DNA of 64,000 nucleotides from NCBI GenBank assembly GCA_910588565.1, contig CAJUPF010000002.1:62001-126000 (forward strand), read 5' to 3'. The notes under the pieces are model-generated. The model was not told where the DNA came from, did not search any database, and worked only from the letters and a program-made list of their open reading frames with translations. Both the position numbers and the translations under genes were made by a program. This stretch comes from an uncultured Lachnospiraceae bacterium (GTDB taxonomy: Bacteria > Bacillota > Clostridia > Lachnospirales > Lachnospiraceae). How positions within the stretch are numbered: position 1 is the stretch's first letter; each line of letters opens with the position of its first letter. Positions 8,725-18,163 of this stretch are shown piece by piece.

Positions 8725-9774
8725 CTACTCATTCAGTTTCTTCTCATATCGGAACTGAACCAGTGTAACAACAAGAACCAATACAAACAATACCATGGCG
8801 ATTGCGCTGGAGTAGCCTAAATCCCAGTAATTGAACGCATTCTGGTAAATGTAGTATACCAGTACGGTTGCAGAGGTGCTTAACTTGCCGTCTCCGCCCC
8901 CGGCGAGCATAACTGCGATATCATAAACTTTAAAACAGTTGATCGTCAGCATAACAACGACGAAAAACGTCGTAGAGCGCAGCTGCGGCCAGGTTATGTA
9001 CCGGAACTTCTGCCAGGTATTGGCGCCGTCCAGGCTTCCTGCTTCATATAATTCCGCTGAAATTCCCTGAAGCCCGGCCAGATAGATTACCATATAATAT
9101 CCCATGTATTTCCATACGCTGAATAATATCAGAGTTACCATAACAAGACTTCCGCTGAACCATTTCGGGAGTTCATTCTGCGGAACATTGCATACGGAAT
9201 ACAAAAAGTAATTAATAGGTCCCTTGGAAGGATGAAAAATCATACTCCATACCGCGGTAATCGCCACTAACGACGCAACATACGGAAAAAAGGAAACCGT
9301 ACGGAAAAATCCCCTTGCCCGGATTTTCTGGTTCAATACAATGGAAAGCGCCAGTGATGCAATCATTGTAAGCGGCACAGTGCCAACTACGTAAATAATC
9401 GTATTTTTAAATGCCGCCGTAAAAAACGTATCTGACGGCAGCCGCAGGAAATTATCTAATCCGACAAATTTAATCGCGTTATTTCCATCCCATTCCAGAA
9501 ATGCAAGCAAGAATGCAAATACAATCGGAATCAGGGTAAATACGGCAAAACCGATAAAGTTCGGCGCAATAAAGGAATATGCCACCAGATCTTTTTTGGT
9601 CTCACGGCTGATCTTTCTGTTATAACGGATTGCAACCGCTTTCCGTTCGATCTTATCCCTTTTTACAATTAACGCTTTTTTCTTGTCAATATTTTGTTCG
9701 CTTCGGATCCGATCCATAAGATCCGAGGATTCTTTTTCTAATTTCTGAAGTAGAGCTGCTTTTTTTGCATCCAT
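8725..9774 (-). CDS. Carbohydrate ABC transporter permease, MalF type
   Basis: This 349-residue membrane protein has the EAA loop YEAGSLDGANTWQKFRYITWP at about 240-260, the CUT1 MalF signature. About 80 N-terminal residues (rich in Lys, Glu and Arg, likely a cytosolic helical hairpin) precede the first membrane segment, longer than the usual short leader of MalF-type permeases. Six segments follow. It lies between the solute-binding protein and the MalG partner, separated from the former by a stable hairpin at 9804-9827. It forms the channel with the product of 7849-8703. Confidence 0.95.
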   Translation of the reverse strand: MDAKKAALLQKLEKESSDLMDRIRSEQNIDKKKALIVKRDKIERKAVAIRYNRKISRETKKDLVAYSFIAPNFIGFAVFTLIPIVFAFLLAFLEWDGNNAIKFVGLDNFLRLPSDTFFTAAFKNTIIYVVGTVPLTMIASLALSIVLNQKIRARGFFRTVSFFPYVASLVAITAVWSMIFHPSKGPINYFLYSVCNVPQNELPKWFSGSLVMVTLILFSVWKYMGYYMVIYLAGLQGISAELYEAGSLDGANTWQKFRYITWPQLRSTTFFVVVMLTINCFKVYDIAVMLAGGGDGKLSTSATVLVYYIYQNAFNYWDLGYSSAIAMVLFVLVLVVTLVQFRYEKKLNE

Positions 9775-9803
9775 CGAAAAACCCCGCCCCTTTCTTTTTA
9801 AAA

Positions 9804-9827
9804 TGGGACAGGCCTAAGCCCGCCCCA
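9804..9827 (-). terminator. Intercistronic attenuating hairpin between binding-protein and permease genes
   Basis: In minus-strand RNA the arms UGGGGCGGGC and GCCUGUCCCA pair over ten positions with two G-U wobbles and a four-base loop. The same DNA read as plus-strand RNA would have A-C mismatches, so the structure favours minus transcription. Only four Ts follow directly. Such hairpins commonly lower permease expression relative to the binding protein. Confidence 0.6.
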
Positions 9828-9860
9828 TCCTGTTATTGTTCTAACTATTACAATCGAATA

Positions 9861-11276
9861 TTAAAGTTTTCCTACTTCGTCATTCATTGCCGCGATACCT
9901 TCGTCAACTGTCATCTCGCGGTTCATGATGGACAGATGATATGTATCAAGAATGTCGTTGATCTCAGATGCATTTTCAGCATATGGAAGCTCCAGATATA
10001 AGTTGCTGTAAGATAATGCTTCTTTGCTGTTTTCGTCTTCCGGGAATCCTTCCATTCCAGCGATGATGCCGGAGATCTCGTCGTTTACAAGCGCCGGGAA
10101 GTTACCTGTGCCAGCCATTACAGCCGCGCCTTCTTCGCCGGATACCCATTTCACGAAATCAAACGCAGCGTCTTTCTGAGTGGAAGCGCTTGTAACAGCA
10201 AGGCCTGTAATCGTACCAAGTGTAGAACCGGCTTCTACGCCGTCTGCATGCGGGTATTTTACAATGCCCCAGTTGCCGCAGAGAGAAGCGTCATATTCGC
10301 CGCTCTGGATATTGGAAATCAGGGTGGAAATAAACCAGGAACCCATGTTCATCATAGCTACGTCTCCGCTGGAGAATGCTGCGGAATAATGTAAGCCTTC
10401 TGCGCTTAAGTCAGCGTAGTTGCGGCATACCTGATCATCTTCCTGTTTCAGAACCATCTCATAGTATGGTTTCAGGAAATCATAATTGCCGTCTAATACG
10501 GAATGCTCGCCGTCTAATACACCGAACAGCTGAACCGCACTTCTCCATGTATGGTAGTGTGCGCCGTATACCTGTGAGCCAAAATCTGTACTGGTCAGTT
10601 TTCTTGCCAGTTCATCATACTCATCAAATGTCATATCGTTGGTCGGATAGTCAACGCCTGCATTGTCAAATACGTCTTTGTTGTAGAATACAACCCAGAA
10701 GTCATTCCGGAATGGAAGCTCATACAGGCTGCCGTCTACTGTAACCTGGCTGTCAACGCCGCCGTACTGGCTTAAATCAATACCCGCGTCAGAGATATAG
10801 CTGTCAAGCGGCTCTAAGGTATTCTTAGAAACCAGTGTCGCATATCCCGGAACATCTTTGATCGTAACAACGTCAAATTCAGAACCGCTTCCGGAAAGCT
10901 CTGTTGCAAGAACCGTACTGTAATCGGTAGAACCAAGGTCTGTCATCTCAACTGTCACGCCCGGATTTGCAGCTTCATAGCCTTCTTTTAAAGCATCCCA
11001 GTAAGGAGTGGTATCCTTATCCCAGATTGCCCACTTCAGAGTAACCGCATCGCCAGACGCGTCATCTGCCGCCGCATCGTCTGCTGTGTCATCCGCCGTA
11101 TCGTCCGCTGCGTCGTCTGCCGCCGCATCGTCTGCTGTGTCATCCGCTGCATCGTCTGCCGCTGCATCCGCTGCTGAATCGTCCGCTGCAGGCTCGTTGC
11201 TTCCGCCGCCGCAGCCTGCGAAGAGGCTCGCTGCCATAGAAGCAACCAGTAACATACTCACTACTTTCTTCTTCAT
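9861..11276 (-). CDS. Extracellular sugar-binding lipoprotein of ABC transporter
   Basis: This 471-residue protein captures the transported sugar outside the membrane. It has a lipoprotein signal: basic MKKK, a hydrophobic stretch and the lipobox LFAGC with Cys22. A long linker of about 50 residues made almost only of Asp, Ala and Thr (about 27-77) separates the anchor from a CUT1 family-1 binding domain. That domain begins VTLKWAIWDKDTTPYWDAL and contains YELPFRNDFWVVFYNKDVF. The ATG at 11276 is preferred because GGAGGG precedes it by about seven bases; the upstream ATG overlaps this Shine-Dalgarno. It is first in its operon and is divergent from the YesM/YesN pair that probably controls it. 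The ligand is likely a uronate-containing oligosaccharide, judged from the context. Confidence 0.93.
   Translation of the reverse strand: MKKKVVSMLLVASMAASLFAGCGGGSNEPAADDSAADAAADDAADDTADDAAADDAADDTADDTADDAAADDASGDAVTLKWAIWDKDTTPYWDALKEGYEAANPGVTVEMTDLGSTDYSTVLATELSGSGSEFDVVTIKDVPGYATLVSKNTLEPLDSYISDAGIDLSQYGGVDSQVTVDGSLYELPFRNDFWVVFYNKDVFDNAGVDYPTNDMTFDEYDELARKLTSTDFGSQVYGAHYHTWRSAVQLFGVLDGEHSVLDGNYDFLKPYYEMVLKQEDDQVCRNYADLSAEGLHYSAAFSSGDVAMMNMGSWFISTLISNIQSGEYDASLCGNWGIVKYPHADGVEAGSTLGTITGLAVTSASTQKDAAFDFVKWVSGEEGAAVMAGTGNFPALVNDEISGIIAGMEGFPEDENSKEALSYSNLYLELPYAENASEINDILDTYHLSIMNREMTVDEGIAAMNDEVGKL
11068..11195. repeat. In-gene 51-bp-period repeat encoding acidic linker
   Basis: GCCGCCGCATCG followed by the same 17-base continuation occurs at 11068 and again at 11119, a 51-bp offset. 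Shorter variants run on to about 11195. All codons stay in frame and encode Asp/Ala/Thr runs in the binding-protein linker. Copy number could change without breaking the gene. Confidence 0.7.
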
Positions 11277-11367
11277 TTCTAGTCCCTCCATTAAATAAAA
11301 TTTTTGCCTGCGCCTTTTGCGTAAGCTTTGCTACTGTTTTATGATACCCTTCTGAATTTACGATTTC

Positions 11368-11383
11368 CATAGCAAATGCTATG
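11368..11383. promoter_or_regulatory. Palindrome CATAGC-AAAT-GCTATG in divergent promoter region
   Basis: A perfect inverted repeat with six-base arms and a four-base spacer lies in the ~280-bp gap between the binding-protein gene and the YesM kinase gene. The position suits an operator for the YesN-type regulator or another factor. The binding protein is unknown. A weak plus-strand promoter (TTGATT, 18 bases, TAGTAT) lies nearer the kinase gene at about 11487-11516. Confidence 0.4.
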
Positions 11384-11559
11384 ATTTCTTTTCCATTTTC
11401 TCTTTTTTTTCTCATTTTAGACCGCATTCATGTCTTTTTTTAATATAAAATACAAAATATCATGATTTATTTCCCGTGCCGCATTGATTTTTTCAATTGT
11501 AGTATGGTAGTATATGCACAGAGCGATTGCATATATGCATTTATTTTATGGAGGTAGAT

Positions 11560-13392
11560 ATGAAGCATCCATTTTACAAATCCATAAAAGGCAGATTTTT
11601 TCTAATTACACTGGTTATGATGCTTCTTGTCGGCATCGGCGCCTCAACATACAGTTATCATATGTTTTCCAAAGACCTTACTACAAATTCCATTCACTCC
11701 GCGGAGCGGAACCTGCAGTTTATCGCAGAGGATATCAATGAATCCCTGCGGGATATTATCTATCTGACTGACTGGTGCCGCAGCAGCAACGCCATTGCCT
11801 CCTTTATTATGACGCCGAGAGAAAGCTATGATTACAGCCGGACTGTTGCGGCAGCGGCAAACCGGCTGACGGAAGAATATAATTCCAATCTTTCCAGCAG
11901 ATATGTGATCCGTATTGTGATTGCAGGTATGGAAGGAGAGAATTTTTTACAGACACTGTCCAATACTTCTTACTCCAAGGTTCTCCCTTTCCCTGCCGTT
12001 ATACGCTCGCTTCCTTATTATGAGACGTTGTTAAACGCTTCTGACTATGATTTTACCATTGGATTCCAGGAGGAGCCGTTTTTATCGAACCGTCCGCAGA
12101 TTATTCCGGTGATCCGTCCGATTTACCATACGCACAGCGCTGCGGTCATTGGATTTATCTATACGGAAATCTCCTCTTCCCTGTTTATCGAGGCAGCGAA
12201 GAAGTATGCCGTTTCCGAAGATGCGACTGTGTTTTTCTCCTTTGGCGAACAGGATTATGCCATTACGGAATCGGGTATCCTGCAGACAGAAGAACTAAAG
12301 AGCCTTAAGGAAGCAAGTTGTGATACGCAGATTAGCAACGGCTCTCTTTTGCGCAGGCAGCCTTCGGGAGAACAGCTTTATATCACCATTCCTTTAGATG
12401 CGGAAGGCTGCAGCCTGACGCTTCCGGCTGCTGACAGCAAATTACTGTCTGAACAGCCGCTCCACTTTGCAGGGATTTTGCTTTTTATACTCTTTCTGAT
12501 TTTCCTGCTTGGAATCCTGTTAATTGTTTCGCTGTCACGAACAGTGACCCGTCCGGTGCAGCAGCTGCGCAGCCGCCTTCTTCAAGTTGCTTCCGGAGAC
12601 TTTTCACAGGATGCTTCCATTGAATGGGACAATGAATTTGGCGATATTGGCAAAAGCATCAACCAGCTGACCGTGGATATCTCCAATCTGATCGAGCAGA
12701 AGATCTCCTACGAAAAGCAGAAAAAAGACTATGAACTTCAAGTTCTCCAAAGCCAGATCAACCCGCATTTTCTGTACAACACATTAAATTCCATTAAATG
12801 GATGGCTTCCATACAAAATGCGACAGGCATTGTGGAAATGACTACTTCCCTTTCTCATCTTATGAAAAATATCGCGAAGGGCGCCAGCGCCATTGTGACC
12901 ATACAAGATGAAATCACACTGTTAGACGACTACTTTACCATCCAGAAATACCGCTACGGCGGTACTATTTCCTTAGATTATGATATCGAAGATCCTGCCC
13001 TTCTTACGAACCAGACCCTGCGCTTTACGCTGCAGCCCCTGGTGGAAAACGCTATTTTTCATGGGATTGAACCCAAAGGCCAGAACGGGCATATTTCCAT
13101 TCATATTTACAGGAATTCACAGAAGGATCTGCGCATCGATATTACAGACGACGGTATCGGCATGAAAGCGGACGAAATTGCCGCTGTTTTAAGCGGGGAA
13201 TCCGCAAGCCGTTCCCAGTTTTTCAAACAGATTGGGATCAGCAGCGTGCACAAGCAGATTCAGTATACCTTCGGAGAGGCTTACGGGCTTTCCATTACAA
13301 GCGAACCAGGAGTCTTTACCAAAATGTCTATCCTGCTGCCTTACCAGCCCAAAACAGAAAAATTATTAGAAACGGGGGATCCATTATGTTAA
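11560..13392 (+). CDS. YesM-type sensor histidine kinase
   Basis: This 610-residue kinase has a first membrane segment at about 13-32, an extracellular sensing region of about 260 residues, a second segment near 305-328 (LLFILFLIFLLGILLIVSL) and a HAMP linker. The His_kinase domain has the phospho-acceptor in SQINPHFLYNTLNSIKWM near 400, and the HATPase begins LQPLVENAIFHGI near 487. The ATG at 11560 follows GGAGGT; earlier in-frame codons have no such site. It overlaps the regulator gene by seven bases. It is divergent from the sugar-uptake operon, the classical position of a YesM/YesN pair that senses extracellular carbohydrate and activates that operon. Confidence 0.94.
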   Translation: MKHPFYKSIKGRFFLITLVMMLLVGIGASTYSYHMFSKDLTTNSIHSAERNLQFIAEDINESLRDIIYLTDWCRSSNAIASFIMTPRESYDYSRTVAAAANRLTEEYNSNLSSRYVIRIVIAGMEGENFLQTLSNTSYSKVLPFPAVIRSLPYYETLLNASDYDFTIGFQEEPFLSNRPQIIPVIRPIYHTHSAAVIGFIYTEISSSLFIEAAKKYAVSEDATVFFSFGEQDYAITESGILQTEELKSLKEASCDTQISNGSLLRRQPSGEQLYITIPLDAEGCSLTLPAADSKLLSEQPLHFAGILLFILFLIFLLGILLIVSLSRTVTRPVQQLRSRLLQVASGDFSQDASIEWDNEFGDIGKSINQLTVDISNLIEQKISYEKQKKDYELQVLQSQINPHFLYNTLNSIKWMASIQNATGIVEMTTSLSHLMKNIAKGASAIVTIQDEITLLDDYFTIQKYRYGGTISLDYDIEDPALLTNQTLRFTLQPLVENAIFHGIEPKGQNGHISIHIYRNSQKDLRIDITDDGIGMKADEIAAVLSGESASRSQFFKQIGISSVHKQIQYTFGEAYGLSITSEPGVFTKMSILLPYQPKTEKLLETGDPLC

Positions 13393-14978
13393 AAGTTCTG
13401 ATTGCCGATGATGAGCCGTTGGTTCAGATCGGCCTTAAATCCATGATTAACTGGACTGCGCTCGGCTTTGAAATCTGTGGGACCGCAGCCAACGGGGAAG
13501 CTGCTTATGAAATGATCGACAAACACATGCCGGAAATTGTTATTGCGGATATTCAGATGCCCTGTCTCTCCGGGCTCGAACTTGCCAAAAAATGCCGGGA
13601 AATCTATGGCAGGATTCCTGTCTTTATTATCCTGACCAGCTATGAGGATTTCCATTATGCCAAAGAAGCTCTAAGCTTTCAGGCAGTAGATTATCTGGTC
13701 AAAATTGATCTGACCCCGGAACTTTTAACCCAGGCGTTAGAGTCCGCCAGAGAAGTGATCGAGTCCGTACTGACCCGAAAATCCTCTTCATCCTCAAACG
13801 CACTGGATGTTATACTGTTTTCCGAACGTTTCTTTATCCGGCTGTTAAACAATCTGTTCGAGAGCCCGGCGCAGTATCAGGCACAGGCCCGCTCCCTGTC
13901 CATTGACTTAGATTACCGCTGTTTCTGCGTCGCCCAGGTTGAAATCCTGTCCGGGAACCCTGGAGAGGGAAACCATGCCCTTTATACCAGTACGATGCAT
14001 ATGTTTGCGGAACTGATTGAAAAATATACGACGTGCCGTATTATACCATTGGATAACCGTTTCTTCGCGGTTTTATTCTACTCCAATACCAAAGATCTGC
14101 CAAATTGGCCAAAGGAGATTGAAACCGCACTGCAAAAGACTTTCTCCATGCTGTTTGGCTATTACAGTGTAACTATGTCCGCTACCGTAGGCCGGACGGT
14201 TACGAATATTATGGATGTCAGTTCTTCCTTTTATGACGCCAAGCAAATCAGCTCATTTACCTCCCCGGACAGGCAGATCCTGTTCTGGGAAGAAATCCCG
14301 GCCGCCAACCAGCTGCGGAATGTATTTAATCATTCTGTTTTCCGCAAGGATCTGACCCGCGCGTTTGAAGAACTGGATGAATCTGCGCTGCATGAAACGC
14401 TGTCCGATATCACAGAGCTGCTTTCCGCTGACAATGTGCATATTTCCCAGGCCTTGGACGTCTCCGGCAGTATCCTGCATCTTACGCTTACGATGCTGTC
14501 AAACGGCGCGGAAATCGCGGATTCTATTTTTGCAGCCGAGCCTGACGGATACCGTTCTCTTTACCGCATGAAAACGATTGGATCCATTATCCACTGGCTG
14601 AATACATTGGATAAAGGCCTGTGCCAGGAATTTCGCATCCATGCCAGGGATCAGAAAAACTTCCTGGTGGAAAACACCAAAAAATATATTGCCGAGCATC
14701 TCCACGAACGGATTTCCCTTTCCGGTCTGGCGGATAATTTTTCGGTCAGCCCGAATTATTTAAGCCAGCTGTTTAAGAAATATATGGGAGTCGGCATCAA
14801 CGAATATATTTCCCAGAAAAAAATTACCGTATCCAAGGAATTGTTAAAGCAGCCGGATTTGAAAATTTATGAGGTTGCGGAACAGTTTGGGTTTGAAAGC
14901 GCTTTTTATTACAGCAAGGTATTTAAAAAGGTGACTGGGATATCCCCGACGGATTTCCGCAATCACCTGAATGGCTAA
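13386..14978 (+). CDS. YesN-type response regulator with AraC DNA-binding domain
   Basis: This 530-residue cytosolic regulator has a receiver (about 1-120) beginning LKVLIADDEPLVQIGL, with the phospho-acceptor in IVIADIQMP near 55 and TSYEDFHYAKEAL after it. A long middle region follows, then an AraC/XylS HTH pair at about 430-530 containing SGLADNFSVSPNYLSQLFKKY and a final FKKVTGISPTDFR. It is the partner of the YesM kinase it overlaps and probably activates the divergent ABC/beta-glucuronidase operon, possibly also the GH88/lyase operon. Its stop lies ten bases from the stop of the convergent lyase gene. Confidence 0.94.
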   Translation: MLKVLIADDEPLVQIGLKSMINWTALGFEICGTAANGEAAYEMIDKHMPEIVIADIQMPCLSGLELAKKCREIYGRIPVFIILTSYEDFHYAKEALSFQAVDYLVKIDLTPELLTQALESAREVIESVLTRKSSSSSNALDVILFSERFFIRLLNNLFESPAQYQAQARSLSIDLDYRCFCVAQVEILSGNPGEGNHALYTSTMHMFAELIEKYTTCRIIPLDNRFFAVLFYSNTKDLPNWPKEIETALQKTFSMLFGYYSVTMSATVGRTVTNIMDVSSSFYDAKQISSFTSPDRQILFWEEIPAANQLRNVFNHSVFRKDLTRAFEELDESALHETLSDITELLSADNVHISQALDVSGSILHLTLTMLSNGAEIADSIFAAEPDGYRSLYRMKTIGSIIHWLNTLDKGLCQEFRIHARDQKNFLVENTKKYIAEHLHERISLSGLADNFSVSPNYLSQLFKKYMGVGINEYISQKKITVSKELLKQPDLKIYEVAEQFGFESAFYYSKVFKKVTGISPTDFRNHLNG

Positions 14979-14987
14979 TCTATAAAC

Positions 14988-16946
14988 TTACCAGTGCAGC
15001 GCCGTACCGCCGAAGCAGCCTGTTCTGCGGTCAAATATAATGACATTTCCAAAGCCTTTACAGTCTTTTACCCCCGCCAGGTCGGTAGGGGAATTGACTT
15101 CCTGATGACAGATAATCACAATATATTCCGTTTCCTCTGTTACAATGGACAAAGCTTCGGCCAGCTTACTCTCATATACCTTGTGTTTTAATACCGATTC
15201 TACGGGAAGGCGTCTGCATTCCCTGACACTGCCGCCTGCAAGCACCGTATACAGAGAGGTAAAACCTTCCTGCTGCTGTGTGACAACAAGGCAGTCATTT
15301 TCTTCTTCACTGTTATAATGTCTTGCAATGTTCGACTTCTGTCTTTCTACCTTAGCATTTCCCTGTTCAAGCGTCTCTGATCGGAAGAAAATCTGCACTT
15401 TGCCGACAGCATCCTGATATACTGCTTCATCATATTTCGTCACTTCCGTTTTCCCCGCTTCATTAAAATGGAAAAACGTCTCATATGTATGGGTTCCCCC
15501 CGTATACATTTCGTCTGCAATCACATAGATATCGGGCTTGATATGGATCACTCTGCGGTTGACAAAGATACCGTCTTCGATATATCCCAGATGGCCTCCC
15601 TGCGCGTATTCATAGTCTTCTGTAAACTTATATGCCGTATTGGCCGGCTGGCACAACTTACTGCATTCCCAGGAATCCTTACATACCGTAAACAGCTTGC
15701 CGTCCGCAATAGTGGTGTTGTGAGCCTGGGGATTTTTATACCGTTCCCTTCCATTTGCCCATGCATAGGTATATCGTCCGGAATCCACCAGAATATCCCT
15801 GCCGCACATAACAAGATCCACATGGAGCTTATCGGAATGCCCATGCCCCGCGCCTAAAGTCCCGCAGGTAAAATGCAGCAGATTCGCATCCCTTCCCCAT
15901 CCGGAACGGAAATAGAAATGTCCGCTGTCACAAAATGCCGCCGACAAACCTTCCGGTTCTTCCATTGGAAGCGCCTCGTAAGCCTGTATCCCTTCCCAGC
16001 CTAAGTTCCATACGGCTTCAAAGTCCATGTTTCCCTCTGCCGCATATTTATATCTGCCGTCGCCAAAATAATACGCGCCTAAAATAAAGCATTCCGCCAT
16101 ATCGATATCATCGCTGTCCCCATTCATAAACATGGCTCCGTCCGGCTTTTTCCAGGCAAGCATAACATCCAGCGCTTTTCTTACCGTGCGTTTTATTTCA
16201 TCCGGTACTGTAATCCCATGCTTTTTTGCCAGAAGCAGTACATCCAGATAGCAGCGCACTACTTCACAATGATAAGTCGGCGACTGTTCCCAGTGAACGC
16301 CATCCTCCATAAACTGAATCCTGGCCGCCTGGGAGAGTACCGAAAAAGCCGTATGGATATAATGCTCTTTTTTCTCCGAATCCAAAAGAGCAAGGGCAAT
16401 CTCAAACAGGCCGTGGTTTTCGATCACTCCCCAGTTGCTGATGTATTTATAGTCACTGTGCTTTTTCTCAATATATTCTGCATGTTGATACAGAGAAGCC
16501 ATATATAAATCCTGCAGTTCCTGTGTCCATGCAGGGCTGTCTTGAATATACGAAACCGCTTTTGTCCAGTATTCCCCGCGGAATCCCGCTTCCAGGCTTC
16601 TCCAGGCTTTCATCTCATGCTCCGGCGTCAGGGGAATCCGGCGAATCCAGTCTGCCAGCAGCTCCGCCATCTTCTTTGCATACACTTCCTCCCCGGTCAT
16701 CAGATACGCCTGCCCCAGGCAGATAAAATACCGGTGCCGGTTAAACTGCCAGATATATTCCGGGTCCCCGTTGGCGTCGATCTCCCAGTCGATTTCCGTT
16801 TCAAATCGGATTTCAAAAGGCGCCTGCTCCAAATCCCATTTATCTGTAAAGATATAGCGATTCTCACAGACCCTGTCCGCAGTGGCAAGTATCGTCTTTG
16901 CGTCCTTAGGGAACTGCCGGTACGCCATTTCCGCTAATTTTTTCAT
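14988..16946 (-). CDS. Heparinase II/III-family polysaccharide lyase, cytosolic
   Basis: Lyases of this superfamily cleave uronic-acid glycans by beta-elimination and leave a 4,5-unsaturated uronate. The 652-residue protein has an N-terminal alpha-barrel (about 50-330; MKAWRSLEAGFRGEYW, ISNWGVIENHGLFEIALAL) and a C-terminal beta-sandwich (about 345-600) containing GAGHGHSDKLHVDL and YKNPQAHNTTIADGK, which carry likely His and Asn active-site groups. There is no signal peptide, so it should act on imported oligosaccharide. The start lies one base after the GH88 stop, implying coupling. The exact PL family and substrate (hyaluronan, heparosan, chondroitin or other) cannot be decided here. Confidence 0.88.
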   Translation of the reverse strand: MKKLAEMAYRQFPKDAKTILATADRVCENRYIFTDKWDLEQAPFEIRFETEIDWEIDANGDPEYIWQFNRHRYFICLGQAYLMTGEEVYAKKMAELLADWIRRIPLTPEHEMKAWRSLEAGFRGEYWTKAVSYIQDSPAWTQELQDLYMASLYQHAEYIEKKHSDYKYISNWGVIENHGLFEIALALLDSEKKEHYIHTAFSVLSQAARIQFMEDGVHWEQSPTYHCEVVRCYLDVLLLAKKHGITVPDEIKRTVRKALDVMLAWKKPDGAMFMNGDSDDIDMAECFILGAYYFGDGRYKYAAEGNMDFEAVWNLGWEGIQAYEALPMEEPEGLSAAFCDSGHFYFRSGWGRDANLLHFTCGTLGAGHGHSDKLHVDLVMCGRDILVDSGRYTYAWANGRERYKNPQAHNTTIADGKLFTVCKDSWECSKLCQPANTAYKFTEDYEYAQGGHLGYIEDGIFVNRRVIHIKPDIYVIADEMYTGGTHTYETFFHFNEAGKTEVTKYDEAVYQDAVGKVQIFFRSETLEQGNAKVERQKSNIARHYNSEEENDCLVVTQQQEGFTSLYTVLAGGSVRECRRLPVESVLKHKVYESKLAEALSIVTEETEYIVIICHQEVNSPTDLAGVKDCKGFGNVIIFDRRTGCFGGTALHW

Positions 16947-16947
16947 C

Positions 16948-18153
16948 TTACCAGTATACCTCCCAGTCTTTATGCAGGCGCATTAACGCCTCCATATAAA
17001 AATAATCGCCCCAGCTGTTACATTCATCCACTCCATAATGGTTGCAGGTATTATACGGAGAATGGTTCGAGTAGGTACTGTGCAGAACCAGGCCGTTTGA
17101 TTCCTTCGGATCTTTTACCGCATAATTCTGATACAGGGATTTCATGTATTTTGCTGCCGTTTTCCGGTAAAAATCAGCTTCCGCGCTTTCTAAATAATTT
17201 GCCATTTCCAGCATTCCGCAGGCTGCAATCGAAGCAGAGGAAGAATCCCTTGGCTGCTCGTTCCCGCTCATAAATTCCAGATCCCAGTATGGAACTAAAT
17301 CCTCCGGAAGATGCTCCATATAGTATCTGCTGACACCCCGGAATATATCGATATATCCCGGCCGCTTTGTATAACGGTATGCCAGAGCCGTCCCGTAAAT
17401 TCCCCAGGCCTGTCCTCTTGCCCATGCGGAACCATCCCGGTATCCCTGGCAGGTAGCCCCATGATCCGGCGCACCGGTCCTGGTATCAAAGAAAAACGTA
17501 TGCCAGGTGGAAAAATCCTCCCGAATCACATTTGCAAGCGCCGTATGCACATGCCGGTCAGCAATTTCCGCATAATGAGGCTTTCCCGTCTCCTTTGCTG
17601 CCCAGTAAAGCAGGGGCACATTCAGCAGGCAGTCAATAATCAGCCGGTAATCCTCCGGAGCGCCCATCCGGCCCCAGGCCTGGATAAATCCGCCTGTCTC
17701 CTGAAAGCGGCTGATCAGCTGATCCGCCGCCAGAATCGCCGCCCGCTTCCCCGTCTCAGATCCAATCAGCTTATAGCCCGCCACACAGGAAGGCGTATAT
17801 AAAAATCCCATATCATGATGATCCACAGCTATTTTATTCTGGATTCTTTTATAAAAATCATCGATCTGTATCTCCGCCGCGTCCCGGAACGCCTCGTCTC
17901 CGGTATATTCATACGCAAGCCAGATTTCCCCTGTCCAGAATCCTGTCGTCCAGTCCACATTATCAATCGGCTTATAAAAACCGCCCTCACTGTAGGCATT
18001 CTGAAATTTATGGGTAAATTCCGGCAGGCAGGATTTGATCTGGCTGCAGGATTTGGCAAAAGCAGTCTTGATTTCCTCTGCAGTCATTTCCGGTATTTTA
18101 TTCCATTTTGCCGCCGCTTCTTTTGACAGCATATCCAGATATTCCTTCATCAT
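16948..18153 (-). CDS. ugl: Unsaturated glucuronyl hydrolase, GH88
   Basis: GH88 removes the 4,5-unsaturated uronate that lyases create, by hydration of the double bond. The 401-residue cytosolic protein is an all-alpha barrel. The two family aspartates are visible in NVDWTTGFWTGEIW (near 66) and DHHDMGFLYTPSC (near 110), matching D88 and D149 of the Bacillus enzyme. RGQAWGIYGTALAYRYT and NSWGDYFYMEALMRL are further family motifs. An ATGATG pair leaves the start at 18153 or 18150. It lies directly before the lyase gene, which fits a lyase plus GH88 pathway on imported oligosaccharides. Confidence 0.95.
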   Translation of the reverse strand: MMKEYLDMLSKEAAAKWNKIPEMTAEEIKTAFAKSCSQIKSCLPEFTHKFQNAYSEGGFYKPIDNVDWTTGFWTGEIWLAYEYTGDEAFRDAAEIQIDDFYKRIQNKIAVDHHDMGFLYTPSCVAGYKLIGSETGKRAAILAADQLISRFQETGGFIQAWGRMGAPEDYRLIIDCLLNVPLLYWAAKETGKPHYAEIADRHVHTALANVIREDFSTWHTFFFDTRTGAPDHGATCQGYRDGSAWARGQAWGIYGTALAYRYTKRPGYIDIFRGVSRYYMEHLPEDLVPYWDLEFMSGNEQPRDSSSASIAACGMLEMANYLESAEADFYRKTAAKYMKSLYQNYAVKDPKESNGLVLHSTYSNHSPYNTCNHYGVDECNSWGDYFYMEALMRLHKDWEVYW

Positions 18154-18163
18154 ATTCCCCCTT

